A stretch of DNA of 64,000 bases, from the NCBI GenBank assembly GCA_035236585.1, contig CP141136.1, positions 28,426,449 through 28,490,448 of the forward strand, read 5' to 3'. Positions 1 through 11,959 of this stretch are shown here, in pieces. The notes under the pieces are model-generated. The model searched no databases, was not told the origin of the DNA, and worked only from the letters and a program-made list of their open reading frames with translations. Within the stretch, counting starts at the first letter, position 1; every line of letters begins with the position of its first letter. Position numbers and translations under genes: made by a program. Origin of the DNA: Warburgia ugandensis. Its lineage: Eukaryota > Streptophyta > Magnoliopsida > Canellales > Canellaceae.

Positions 1-38
1 AAGAGAAGGGAAACCGAGAAGTGCAGTAGAAGAGGGGG

Positions 39-2648
39 TGTAATGACTCCATTTTTGTAACCTTGAAATCCCATGTTGGTAATGAAAAGTTCACTTTTTG
101 AGATAAGGGTATTTTGGTCATTTCATTGTTCACCCTAACTAGACCCAGAAATTTGGTCCTTAGAATAGTACCCTTAGGTGTGTCTCAGAAAAAGGAATCC
201 AACAAGACCAGAATCACCCAAAATGGAGTTAAAATGAGCAAGTTATGGCCCTTTGAAGTTCAAGGGCAAAATTATAATTAAATTTAAAACGAATTGGCCT
301 GAGAAAATAGGGACCCGTTTTGATACGAGCACCCCCTTCTTCGCAAACATACTGCATCACCGACAATCTAGAATGTTGGTGTGCAGGGTGGAAACCATCT
401 CCATTCTGGAGGTTTCTCCACTGCCATTAAGCTCTATAAATAGAGCTCTTGGGCGCCTCCAATGGTAGCCCAAAACCTTGGGAAAAACCTGTCTTGGAGT
501 TGCAGGCAAGAGGAGAAACCGTGAAAAATGCCCAGCCATAAACCAGGTACGCCTTAAACAACTCCAAAACCATCTCCCCCTCAGTCTTAGGTTGAATGTC
601 CCTAAGTTTTTGCATGAGAAACCCTGCCAAACAAGGCTCTAGGGAGCCACAATAGACCCAGGGTAGGTGCCTGAGGCGTTCTAGTTTGACAGGGTTGAAC
701 CAGGGTGTCCCAAGGATGCCCAAGTCACCACAGAACCAAAACGCACCCAGTGCGTTAAAGGGAAACCGACGGGCGCGTTGGTGGATGCGCCTGCAAACGA
801 GAAAAGGTGCAGAGTCCCGGTGCGTCGGCTGACGCGCCCTGTGGGGCGTGCACCGCTGACGCGGGACGCGTTAGCATCCCGGGCGCCCGTCTCGTGTGGG
901 CCTACGACGGTGGCGTCGTTCGTTTTGCGTAAGCAGAATGCGCAGCCTGATGACGCCCGAGAGCTTGCGACCGCACTTGCGGGCCAGTCGCCGCTCGACT
1001 GGGACGCAGGGCCCATTTTGGGTCTTCTATGTATTCTTAACACTAAAATACCCATAACTTGAGTTCTAGGACTCCAATTGAGGTGTCGCGAGAGGCATTG
1101 TGTCCGTATCGATGGCGCAGACACACCCAAACCATAAAATACGTTATCAATCCCCTATATAAGGCTAGCATGACTCTTGGCGTGGGGCCACTAAACCTTT
1201 GTAAACCTGACTATACCAAGGCCTAGTTAGGGACCTTAAGAGGCCCTTAAGCATGAGAATGAACCCTTAATGCCTAAGTAGTGAGGTAAACTATTCTAAA
1301 ACCTATAGAAATAAGCCAAGCTAACCTTTTTCCCCTAAACCATGTCCAAGAATGTACGAGGACAAGGGGACTAGCGTGATCAAACCAGGTAGGTGTCCTA
1401 TCGCTACTAGACTTTTAGAAAAGAGCCCATGATGCTTTGAGAATGCATGTTTTGATTCATGGTTGCTTTTCTAATGCATGTTTTAAGTTTTTAAGTTGCA
1501 TGTCCTGTCTTTATGCGTATATCATATAAACTTATGTTACATCCTTATGCACATGACCTGTTTAGCATGAATTGATTTCATAAATGTACTTAGCATGCAT
1601 ATGAAAAATACATTGCGCATATATTGCCAAGACATGTGTTACATGCATAGACATGTTTTGAAAAAGGATTCTTGTCTGCATGATACATGCATAGACATGT
1701 TTTGAAAAAAAGGTTCTTGCCTGCTTGATAGTATATGATTTGGGCTAGTAAGCTCGTGAGTGCTATGCCAAGAGGTTCAGGGTGGCCTCCCAGCCTCTAC
1801 CACTATAGGTGGAAAGGGTACCACACTAAAAAGGCTTGTCCTCACTTCGATTGCTATGGTAAACAAGGACTACCACTAGAGGTGTCACGGCACCCGTCGA
1901 AGTGTCATATGCCCTGTGGAGGCTATGACCGAGAGTCCCTAGGTACCCGGGGACCACACGGCACTGAGGTCGTGAGCATAGTGTGCCCTATGTTTTTGAG
2001 GATTTACTTGCATGCATATGGCATGACATGAGTATGGTCGACCATAGATCCATGAGTTGGATTCAGTTGAGCATCTTATGCATATCATAGTATATGTTTA
2101 TGATATCTATGTTACTTTTGACTTGGATTATGCGTTTCTTTAAGTCATCAGTATTCTATTTTGACAATGGCTTTTAATATCGATATTGAACATGAGTGTC
2201 AAACATGCACATGGTTTAAAGAACATATGGTTTAAAACATAGCATGCATTGTAAAACTAGTAGTGATAGACTCCTACTGAGTATAGTGTATACTCACCCA
2301 ATCCTTAACATTTTTCAGATACAAGTAAACATTTAAGAACAGGATACACCCGTGACAGAGAACATTCAAATTAAGTACAAGTAAGTAAACCCCTACCTTA
2401 TCTTTTAGTGAATGTTACTTGATTGTGGTTACTCTTTGTAGCTGGGGCTGTGACTAACACTTTTTTGGGAATAGAATTGATTTAAAACTATATCATGGCT
2501 ATATGATTTGAAAATGTGTTTTGACACTTGGGGTTTTATACAAAAGATTGCTTTCCAAAACAAAATATTTTCATGCATTTCATATTTCTAAAGCAAGAGA
2601 TTTCGCCTTTTTATGAAATTTGCATCATATGAAACCCGGGTTGTCATA
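39..2648 (+). mobile_element. Solo LTR 1 (Gypsy-type, 2.6 kb) nested in the LARD LTR
   Basis: Starts TGTAATGACTCC and ends GGGTTGTCATA, flanked by GGGGG on both sides (34-38 and 2649-2653). The interrupted sequence reads through at about 10030 without the insert, which supports the boundaries. It has a GC-rich island at about 740-1020, a TATA box TATATAA at 1156-1162, and near the 3' end a perfect 7-bp hairpin GAGTATA/TATACTC (2279-2295). Short ORFs inside are not genes. No internal domain is present, so it is a recombined solo LTR. Confidence 0.7.
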
Positions 2649-2794
2649 GGGGGAGAGAGATAAAGTCGAGCAAGAGAGGAAAGGTGGAGGAGAATGTAAG
2701 AGAAGAAGAAGAGTGTGTAAGTGAGAGAGATTGAGAAAGAGAGAAGGAGAAGAGAGGAGGAGTACAGGAAAGAGAGAAACAAGATGGGGAGATA

Positions 2795-2893
<99 letters not shown>

Positions 2894-2930
2894 GAGACAG
2901 ACAGAGACAGAGACAGAGACAGAGAGAGAC

Positions 2931-2962
<32 letters not shown>

Positions 2963-3454
2963 AGAGATAGAGAGAGAGAGAGACAGAGACAGAGAGAGAA
3001 CCACCCCTCTTTCCCTAACCTCCTAGTGCATGCACCTCCCTTCTTCTTTATATAACTTTTCTCATAAGAGTTGATTTTGATTCAAACTCCAATTTCCTCT
3101 CCCTTATTCAGGTTTTTGCATTTAATGTCTTAATTATCTTGAATTTTCTCTTTTTTCTAGGAAGTTTCCTCATCTTAATCTTATCCATCTAAGTTGATAC
3201 GTATCATCCAATTTGTGTTTGATTGATCTACTACACACAAGACCAAATTAGAATCATCTAAACCATTCATTACACATTTGATTAGCTCTGATGATTATCT
3301 GACTGTTAAATTTTGCTATTTAATGGTTGGATGGTCAATTAGAGCTAAAGTGCAAAATTTATGCAAAATTTCAAAATTGATTGCTTAGATGATCTAATCA
3401 GATGTTAGATTAAGGGTATTTAAGGGTATTTTGGCTAAAATTGAACACTTAACA
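2649..3454 (-). repeat. Part of the 3' LTR of the LARD-like element
   Basis: Matches 10036-10660 over its length: GA-rich purine tract, then the sequence around TTTATATAACTTTTCTCAT and further unique sequence, ending CACTTAACA (minus-strand LTR start TGTTAAGTG). The rest of this LTR is 1-38 and beyond the window edge, split by the solo LTR at 39-2648. Confidence 0.7.
2797..2998. repeat. (AG)n microsatellite with (GACAGA)n tail
   Basis: An almost uninterrupted (AG)n tract to about 2885, followed by a compound GACAGA/GATAGA tract to about 2998. It belongs to the LARD LTR; the other LTR has a shorter tract at 10201-10245. Long Arg-Glu or Leu-Ser reading frames here are by-products of the repeat. 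Confidence 0.95.
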
Positions 3455-5024
3455 CACCCTCCAACCAGTATTTTACTAGTCCTTAGTAAACATACGAAAA
3501 TAGAATTCTAGAAATTATTTTCAAGTCAATTCCACTTTTTTCTCAGAGAATTATCTTCAATAAATTTGTCAACTTTAGTATACTAATAAAAATGAATGAA
3601 GAATTAAAAATGCTACTCATATGCTAAAGGTATTCTATTTGAGCTCAGATCTCAAAATGAATGTGTGTGTGTATAAAGTTTACATATAGAATAATCTTTA
3701 TCTCTAAGTGGACTTCTAACTTTTGAACTCCATCTGAAATATGTTTTGATCTCAATCCTCACTAATGATATGTGCTCGAAAATAAAGTCTCTCAAAAAAT
3801 GGTTCAAATCATATCTTTCATTTAAATATGTAAGCAGAGTCAATAAAATCAAAATTTTCTCACATATATTCATGAAAAACAGGAGTTACAAACTAATTTA
3901 GTTTTTGATCCCTTTAGAATGGATGTCATTACCTTTGAATATTTAGAAATACTACTCTTTAAATCCTATTTTTTTATCCTCATCAAGACTATATTCCTCC
4001 CAGAATCAATAGGTCTTTAATTGAGACAAAACATAAGCTTTAGACAGGGTACCAAAGAAAGGGTATAAAGGATATTTAACAATTTCTTCAAAAATAAGTA
4101 GAGGTCTTCTAAAGTTGGAAATTCTTCTTTACTTTGCTTGCTTGAAGTGAACATTTATTTTCACTATTCTTTGCATTCTTCAAACTTTTTCTTTCAACAC
4201 CTTTGAATCTCTTTTCATTTCAACACTTTGAATCACTTTGAAGAATATTTCTTTTATTGATATTCACTTTTCTACTTTCATTGCAACTAGAAAGTATATC
4301 TTCATTCATCTCTAACTTATTTTTTAAAGAAAATGGGTAATGGTTATATTAAACTAGGTAAAATATGGGTAAAGGTGATTTGGGTGACAAAAGAAAAGAC
4401 TTATATAAAAGGCTCAAATTGGCTAATTAGTGGTAAAAAAGCTTTTGGATAGGCTTTATGTCTGTAGGTTAACAACTAGCATGGCCTAAATCATTTTCTA
4501 GGTTTCTTATAATCTATCAAATTTAATAAAATTTTATAATTTTAAAGGTAATACTCTGGTAATTCAGGTAATATGCAAAATTTAAGAATTGATGGGATCA
4601 AATTTTCTTTAAGCATGCTGAAGGAAAATTTGGAACATTTTTATAACCTCTAAAAAAGAATGAATTTCTCTAAAACTCATTTAGGGTATAGATCTCCATT
4701 GAATTTCTTCAAGATCTCTAAGTTATAACTACTTATCAATTCAGACTATGTATATGCAATTGTGTGTATAAATGCGATATGAGACTTAGCTTTCATGGAA
4801 TACTTTAAAAAATGAGTAAAATGATGAATTAATCATGTTCACTTCCATTAATAAGCTAAAATTGTCTAGAATATACTTCAGAAAATCCAATTCTCATCAT
4901 AGTGTAGGAATTGACCTAAAAATTTCAAAATTCTTTTTAGCAAATTTTTAAATTTTAAAAAAAATTAATTTACACAAAAAACTAGATTCTAATAGAATTC
5001 TACACCCCCCAACTTGAAAGAAAC
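3455..5024 (-). other. LARD internal region, 3' part: no coding content
   Basis: AT-rich, no open frame of note. Ends near the phrase CACCCCCCAACTTGAAAG, a motif I associate with internal regions of coding-poor plant LTR elements. It continues after the nested LTR at 7489. A motif CTTTCATT/CTTTGAATC recurs around 4130-4330. Confidence 0.5.
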
Positions 5025-7488
5025 ATTGTCCTTAATGTTTTAAAAGTAGGACCTAAAATGAATTAATAAAATTAAAATTTTTATAAATAGAATTTTGACT
5101 TTAAACTACTAAAATTAGTAAGTACGCATCTATAGGATTTGAATGGTATAAAGAACAACGGAAACAGAGTTTGCATGGGGGAGATATGGACCTTTTAAGT
5201 TCTGAGGGCATTTTGGTAATTAGGAAAGGACCCGAATTAGAGGGGGTCATTTTGATAACGACACCCCCTTTCCATTCCGTTCCCATTGCAAACAGAGGAA
5301 GGTGGTGATCCTCTTTTCCTGCGAGGAAATTGGATCTCCAGCTACGAAGGGCATGTTTTCCCCTTTTTCCTAATGACAAATAACCTAGGAACCCTTACTT
5401 TCTTCTCTTTGTTCTCTAGCAAACACCACGATATCTTCACACACCAGAGGACTTCAATCTCCCGTCTCTAGCTCAATTCAGGTGGGTCACACCCTCTATC
5501 CTTCTCTTTTCCTTATTTTTTAGCTTTTCCCTCATAAATTGGAACTAGATTTGGTCTCAACGATTGTTAGAAGGCCTAGGAAACTAGAACCTTGGATCAT
5601 GGTTAGACTCACATTAAGGACAACTCAGATTATAGATCTGAGCCATCCAATGTGATCTTTGGACCCAAAAACTCTAAGAACGACAAAAACAGATAAAAAA
5701 TAGGAAGTTGAGGCTCCGATCAAGTTAAAAGAAAATGGACGACTCGGGTTCATCGTCCCCGATGGACGATGTACCAAGACGCCGATCGTGACACCCAAGC
5801 AAGGACGGCGCTTACGTGTGTGGGGACGCTATCGCGCGCTGTCACAGACGGCCAAAATGCTTGGTGTCTTGGAAACCAGGATGCACGCGGGGAGCGTCTT
5901 GACGACCAGGATGCATGCAGTGTGTTCCCGGCGCGTTTCGAAGTTGGTGCATCCTGGGGATGCTGATATAAACCAGTGTAAACCGTTCCACCTATGCAAA
6001 CCAGTGTAAATTGGATTTTTTTGTCCGAATTTTGATCTGAAATTGTTTTTTTTTTTTTTTTTAATTTTGGAGGCTATAGAAGCCTAATCTCTAATCCAAA
6101 AGGTCCGTTAGAATAGTCTCAACAATGTGGACATGAATTTAACCTCTAAACCTTGCTCTGAGCATAGTTAGTCCTTGAGACACTAACCCCTAGGTGGTGG
6201 AGGCTTGGTGGCTGGCCTTGAGACACTAACCCCGGCGTGAGGGGTGTACCTTGGGGATTGTGAGCCGTGAGTGCTCCTAGTTTTACAAGATACACAATTT
6301 TTGTGTTTTGTGATTTATGACGGGTGTTCTTACCTGGTAGATGTCATGCTAGGAGGGAGTAAGGCTAGCCACCCACCCTTTGAATTATGATGTGATAGAC
6401 ACCTACCCACAGATGGCTTTCGGTAAGGGTTTGGTAATATGGGTAATCCACATTATCGGTCCGGGCCTTCCTATGGGGATGGACATTAAGTCTCACATTA
6501 TGTTGTCAACAGAGAGCAACGGTGGTTGAGACTGTAGAGTGGTTGCCACTGTAGCATGACAATCCATACTCTTGGTTTGTATGCTTGCATGATGAGCATG
6601 GAGACATTATTGTATGCCTAGGTGTGACGACACTCAGAGGATTGATATGAGTACTCATGATATGTTGTATGAGTGTATGAGACACTCGTGGGACCCATGT
6701 ACTTTGGGGTGCCCTACTGGTTATTGTATGTTCATTGAGATTAGATCATATCATGTTTTACATCCATAAAAGTATCATATTTTTAACTCATGAGATTCAT
6801 GTTTTTATCACACATGATGTTTTGCTTATGATACTTATACTCCATCGATGTTATGACTTACACTTATATTAGCATTGCTATTCGACTTGCTTTTTATGTT
6901 TCAATTATTATTATATTAAGTGTCTATGTACCTACCAAGCATAGCTTGCTGAGGCATTGCTTTGTTTTGTAATGCCTAAGATATTGAGCGCGACAGTAAG
7001 AAAGGCAAGGCCGTAGTGGGACCATGATAGCAGTGGGGATCATCTTTACGTTACTGATAGATAGCTCGACATAAGTGATGAGATAGACTACATTTCAGAT
7101 TTATAATATGGACTGTATACATTTATACTTGAGTTGATTATGACATTTATGCATTATGGACATGTTATTACGTATGGTGGAATGTTATGATGAATAGACC
7201 CTATGCACCATTATTATGTTTTGGATATTTATGGTTTAAAATAAAGGCGTCATTGGTTTTGACATTGGATTTGACATTAGTATTGTTTTAAATTTATTGT
7301 TGCTTACTTATATTTATCTCATAATCATGATTGTGATGTTTTCAAAAAAGGAAATAACACCTGGGGGTTTTTAAGTGAACGTTTTGTATAATATGGCAAA
7401 TAAAACCTTTTGACTCTGGGATCTCGAATATATTTATTATTATTATTATTATTTATAAAAAAAAGGTATAAAAGCCCAAGTTGTTACA
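5025..7488 (+). mobile_element. Solo LTR 2, same broad family as LTRs 1 and 3, inside the LARD internal region
   Basis: Aligns by eye along its length to the solo LTR at 22449-25337: the TCCTTAAT start region, the block around GAGATATGGACC (5190), GATAACGACACCCC (5255), the ACGGGTGTTC...AGGAGGGAGT block (6320), the tract CTACCAAGCATAGCTTGCTGAG (6932) and the end GTTGTTACA. The left edge is uncertain by about 25 bp and I could not find a matching target duplication for the CCTCT at its right edge. It carries the 3' hairpin AGGCATT/AATGCCT (6952-6977). Fossil, no coding region. Confidence 0.6.
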
Positions 7489-8483
7489 CCTCTCTTTTAT
7501 ATTTGACTACTGCTTACCAATTAGGTCCTACTCTAAAGTAGTTAATACAATCCTCATGTTAGGAGGCATTTAAACTTCAACAGATGTCAACAGAAGACAT
7601 AAGAAAATCACTTGGATTTTAAGACACCTACTATAACCACAATGCTCAAAAGCCACTTAAGTGATAATAGATTGCATCCTATTAAGAGGGTCTTACGAGC
7701 ATATGATGACCCTATAGGTCTCTCCTAATTAATTTTAAATTAATTTGAATGGCTGAGTTGGCGCTTATGGTAATTATCCCAGGTGGGCCAAGAGGTGGTG
7801 ATGAAATCCACCCTTGATCTTATGAGGTCAGGTGCCCTTACTAAGTAATTTTCACACTTCATGGTAGTTCGATCAACATATAAATCACCTTAAAGCAATA
7901 AATATGCACTAGGAATGCAATTAAAAATAATAAACTAATGCAAAATCCTAAAATGCAACAATAATCAAATATACTTTCTATATGCAATTATACTACCAAA
8001 CAATGCAAAATGATTCTAAATACAACTATACTAAGAAAATAAAAAGAGTGAGGAAGACTTATAGTGGGGTTTCTGATGATGATCAATTATGGGTCACTTT
8101 ATCCCACACTTGCCTATTTGAATACAACCCTTTTAAAATTGGAATTAAAATTATAGGTTATAATGTGCCTCACTACAAGCTTCACTCAAAAAAAAGAAAA
8201 AAAATCCTATTTTAGGAAAGCAAGAAAATTCTATTTATTTGATGAAGCTCCACTTGCCAATTTTCTCACTTTTCAATTTTAATAAAAATAAAAATAGCAA
8301 TCAGTACCAAATTCAAAAAATAGAGTGATTATGCACTAATAAAAATAAAATAAAAATGTACCTAAAATACCTAGAATGCTAAAGCAATGCAATTCCTAAA
8401 AAAAATTATTTTCTGAATTTTTGGATTTTTATTAAATTTTATGAAAATTCCATTGCGAGTCCCCTACAACAGTGCCAAAAACC
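7489..8483 (-). other. LARD internal region, 5' part with primer-site region
   Basis: AT-rich, no gene. At its right edge (8455-8483) the minus strand gives the LTR end ...CAACA followed by GG and TTTTTGGCACTGTTG, the expected place for a tRNA primer site. Confidence 0.5.
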
Positions 8484-10197
8484 TGTTGATTGTTTTATTG
8501 CAAGTGCAAGGGTTATTGTAGTATAGCTGGTGTAACTACGAGTCGATCCCATGGGGACTTACCTTAAAAAGATTGAGATTAAATAAAATTTAATTATCAA
8601 AAAATAAAGAAAATAACAAAATTTAATTAATAATTGAATCAAAATTTAAATCTATTTAACTGATAAAAATTACAAAATTTCAAATTCAAAAAGACAAAAA
8701 ATTAACTAAAATAAACATAAAATCTACTTCCCTAGCTAGATCACAGCCAATTTCTTCAAATTTGATATCAAAAACTTCAATCAGCCTTCATCAATCTCTT
8801 ATCGGTACATCTGATTAAGGATCCAATAGCTGGATTAAGCATATTCTCCAAAATTAAATGATCTGGGATTAAGAGTGTTTTTGAGTTTTGGACGGCTTAG
8901 ATCTCATTTTTGGATTTCAGATTGAATATCATAATCAATGAATAAACTAGGAGGTGTCTAAGAATAAAACATGAAAATTAATTAAAATTTTGATGTGAAA
9001 CAGAAGATGAATTAAAGAAATCCTCTTTATTCAAGCTAGACCATTGATTTGGTTAAGCTCGAGTAAAACAGGTTTTGATAACTCAATTCCTGCATTAAAT
9101 TGAGAATAAAACAAAACTTGGATAGGCAGAATAGGGATAGGGTAAAACTGGAATAAGATGAAAAAAGATTGAAATGGAATTAAATTTATTACCCTAAGGG
9201 CAAATCTAAAATTTTATCGAATTTCTAATTTTAAACGAAAATCAAAGAAACCTGACGAGCAAGACGGTGAAAGCAAGGGGGGAAGGAGATGGAGGGAAGA
9301 AGAGGAGCAGGAAGATAAAACTCCTGTGGGTAGAGCGGCAAACAGAGGAAAACGCCGGCCAGTGCAGGCTAAGGATGGTGATGCCAGCGTCGGGTTTTGG
9401 CTGCCTACGCTATACTGTTATGCGATGCTGTGACAGAGGGAGTACGAATAGAGGAGGTGAGGAGGATAGAGGGAGAAGCTGGGTAGGAGAACGAGAGGAA
9501 AACTCAGGTAGATTAGTCGGAGAGAGGAAAGGAGGGAGAGCAGTGAGGGGTTCCGACCAGTGAATAGGGGATATGAGGAGGAGTCGGCCGAGGAAGACAA
9601 AGGAATAGAGAGCAGTGAGGAACGATATGCTGTTTCGGGTTGTGAGGAAAACATAGATGGTGCGGAGAACAGGGTTGGTGTTGTAGATCTCCTGCGGCTG
9701 TCATCGGAGTCAGGCCAGTGACAGAGGGAATGACGAGAGAGAGAACGAGCAAAGAAAGAGAGAGTGCGGCTAAAAGGAGAGGTGCTCACTCGGGTTCGAA
9801 CTAGTTGAAGGAGGAGGAGAAAAGAGGGTGCGTTGAGGGGTGGATGAGAAGAAGAGAGGGAAGCTGCCAGTTTTCCATTGCAGCTCTTCTCTTCAGTCTT
9901 TGGTAAGAGGCAGACAAGAGGGGGAGATGAGAGAGAGTGAGAGAGAAAAGGGAGAGAGAGGTGAGTACGAGTATGAGGAAGACAGAGGAGAACAAGAGAG
10001 AGAAGGGAAACACAGAAGTGCAGTTGAAGAAGGGGAGAGAGAGATAGAGATTGATCAAGAGAGGAAAGGTGGAGGAGAATGTAAGAGAAGAAGAAGAGAG
10101 GAGGAAGGAGAAGAGCGCACATGTGAGAGAGATTGAGAAGGATAATATAATGAGAGATGGAGAAGAGAGGAGGGGGAGGGGGAGGGGGAGTGGGGGA

Positions 10198-10247
<50 letters not shown>

Positions 10248-10660
10248 CATCTTCTCTATGCGTAACCTCTTCGTGCATGTGCCTCTCTTCTTCTTTATAT
10301 AACTTTTCTCATAAGAGTTGATTTTGATTCAAAGTCCAATTTCCTCTCCCTTATCCAGATCTTTGCATTTAATGTCTTGATTATCTTCAATTTTCTCTTT
10401 TTGCAGAAAGTTTTCTCATCTTAATCTAATCCATCTAAGTTGATCTAGATCATCCAATTTTGATTTGATTGATCAGCAACACAGGACCAAATTAGAATCA
10501 TCATCTGATTAACTTTGATGATCATCTAACTGTTAAAGTTTGCAATTTAATAGTTGGATGGTCAATTAGAGCTAAAATACAAAATTTCAAAATTGATTAC
10601 TTAGATGATCTAATTAGATGCTAGATTAAGGGTATTTTAGCTAAAATTAAATACTTAATA
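8484..10660 (-). repeat. 5' LTR of the LARD-like element
   Basis: 2.18 kb, minus strand. The inner end is CA (TG at 8484-8485 on the plus strand). The outer end is at TATTAAGTATT, corresponding to TGTTAAGTGTT of the other LTR. Between about 9250 and 10250 the plus strand is strongly purine-rich (GA/GGA), giving long Ser/Leu reading frames on the minus strand that I do not regard as genes. Confidence 0.68.
10201..10245. repeat. (AG)n microsatellite in the LARD 5' LTR
   Basis: Pure (AG)n of about 45 bp. It occupies the same LTR position as the roughly 90-bp tract at 2797, so the two tracts have drifted in length since insertion. Confidence 0.95.
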
Positions 10661-11330
10661 ATAGGAATTGGCCACTCAAGAATCGCTTGAATTTTTCATT
10701 CATCTATCCTTATCTTGCCTTCACTAATCCAATGCCCTATGAACATTATTTCTTTTGGGAAAACTCACATTTTTCCTTTTTAATGTAGAGTTGGTATTGT
10801 TTCAACAAAGCCAGTACCTTGGTCAAATGCTCTACATGTTCCTCTAGGCCATTGCTATATATTACAATATCATCCAAGTAAACGACCACAAACCAATCAA
10901 TATACTCATAAAATACATTGTTCATTAAATTGCAAAAAGGTTGTCAAGGTATTAGTTAGCCCAAATGGCATTACAAGAAACTTGTAAGACCCATAGCTAG
11001 TCACACAAATGGTCTCTTCTTCATCACCTTCTGCAATTCTAACTTGCCAATATCCAAACCGTAGGTCCTACTTAGTGAAGTATCTTGCCTTACATAAACG
11101 ATCAAACAAATCAGCCACTAAAGGAATTGGATATTTATTTTTTATAGTTACCTTGTTTAAGGCCCTATAATCCACAAATATTCGCAAGGAACTATCCTGC
11201 CTCTTTTGAAACGAAACTAGGGTACTACATAAAGCTTAGGAAGGTTGAATATATCCAGCATCAAGTAGCTCACCCAACTGTTTCCTCAATTCAGCCAATT
11301 CTAGCGGGGACATTCTATAGGGAACTTGTG
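10661..11330 (-). pseudogene. Gypsy reverse transcriptase region, broken
   Basis: Minus strand shows RYFTK-DLRFGYWQVRIAEGDE, then PFGLTN and YLDDIVIYS, the core RT motifs in the right order. It ends at the LARD insertion just after the ILEWP region. Fossil. Confidence 0.8.
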
Positions 11331-11477
11331 CAGGGGGTCAGAACTAGGCAATAACTCAATTTTCTGATCAACAGCACCTCAAGGTAGAAGAACCTTAGGA
11401 AGTTCCAAAGGCATTACATTTGTATAATGTTGTAGAACTTCTGCAATCTCATAAGACACCTCCATAGTTTTGCCTTC

Positions 11478-11936
11478 CTAGATCTCCACCAAAGTAGCCA
11501 AAAATGTCTCGTGTCCCTTTCTCAAGCTTGACTTTACTTGAAAGGCTGAGAACATTTCCACCTTGCATTTCTTGTTTGTTTTTGCTTTGTTATTCATCAC
11601 CATAGAAACAAAGCATGATTGACGTTTATCATTGAACAACAATCCACCAAGGTGTGGCATCAACACCACTTTAGCCTGCAAAAAGAACTCAATTCCTAAT
11701 ATAATATCAAAGTAATCTAAAGGGACAAACATGAGTGTTGTCTTTCCTTTCCAATCACCAATCTGGACATCAGCATCATTAGCCATCCTTGGGATGGTTT
11801 GGGCCTCCCAATTTTTAGCTCTTATTTTTCTTGACTTCTGTACAACCTTTATATTGAGGTGAGATTCCTTTCTATTAGCAACAAAGTTATATGTTGCACC
11901 ACTATCGATCAGAGCCAATACATTAACTCCATTCAC
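11478..11936 (-). pseudogene. Retropepsin-like aspartic protease region of the Gypsy fragment
   Basis: Opens with VNVLALIDSGATYNFV, the catalytic Asp-Ser-Gly loop of retroviral-type proteases, followed by IILGIEFF, the typical second motif (ILG). The Gypsy RT region follows downstream. Part of a dead element. Confidence 0.85.
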
Positions 11937-11959
11937 TTTGGCTTAAACATACATCAACC

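Larger units (their letters stand above)
1..10660 (-). mobile_element. LARD-like LTR retrotransposon without coding region, minus strand, carrying two nested solo LTRs
   Basis: Two homologous LTRs face each other: part of the 3' LTR (1-38 plus 2649-3454) and the 5' LTR (8484-10660). Next to the 5' LTR the minus strand reads TTTTTGGCACTGTTG, resembling the TTTTTGGCGCCGTTGCC primer-site region common after plant LTRs of the Tat-like type. Next to the 3' LTR the minus strand has purine-rich GGTTGGAGGG. About 2.6 kb of internal sequence remains after removing the nested LTR, and no gag or pol is recognisable, so it was probably moved by proteins of another element. It interrupts the RT region of an older Gypsy element at 10660. 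The far end is outside the window. A fossil. Confidence 0.7.

Noticed and set aside
427-2031. Several 94-149-codon ORFs
   Set aside because: They overlap on both strands in the GC-rich part of solo LTR 1 and have no motif or homologue that I recognise.
2588-3004. 138-codon minus-strand ORF and 77-codon plus-strand ORF
   Set aside because: Translations of the (AG)n microsatellite (Ser-Leu and Arg-Glu runs) within an LTR.
9418-10302. 286-codon minus-strand ORF and overlapping long frames on both strands
   Set aside because: Low-complexity Ser/Leu/Pro frames from a purine-rich LTR tract; several frames are open at once, which reflects composition, not coding.
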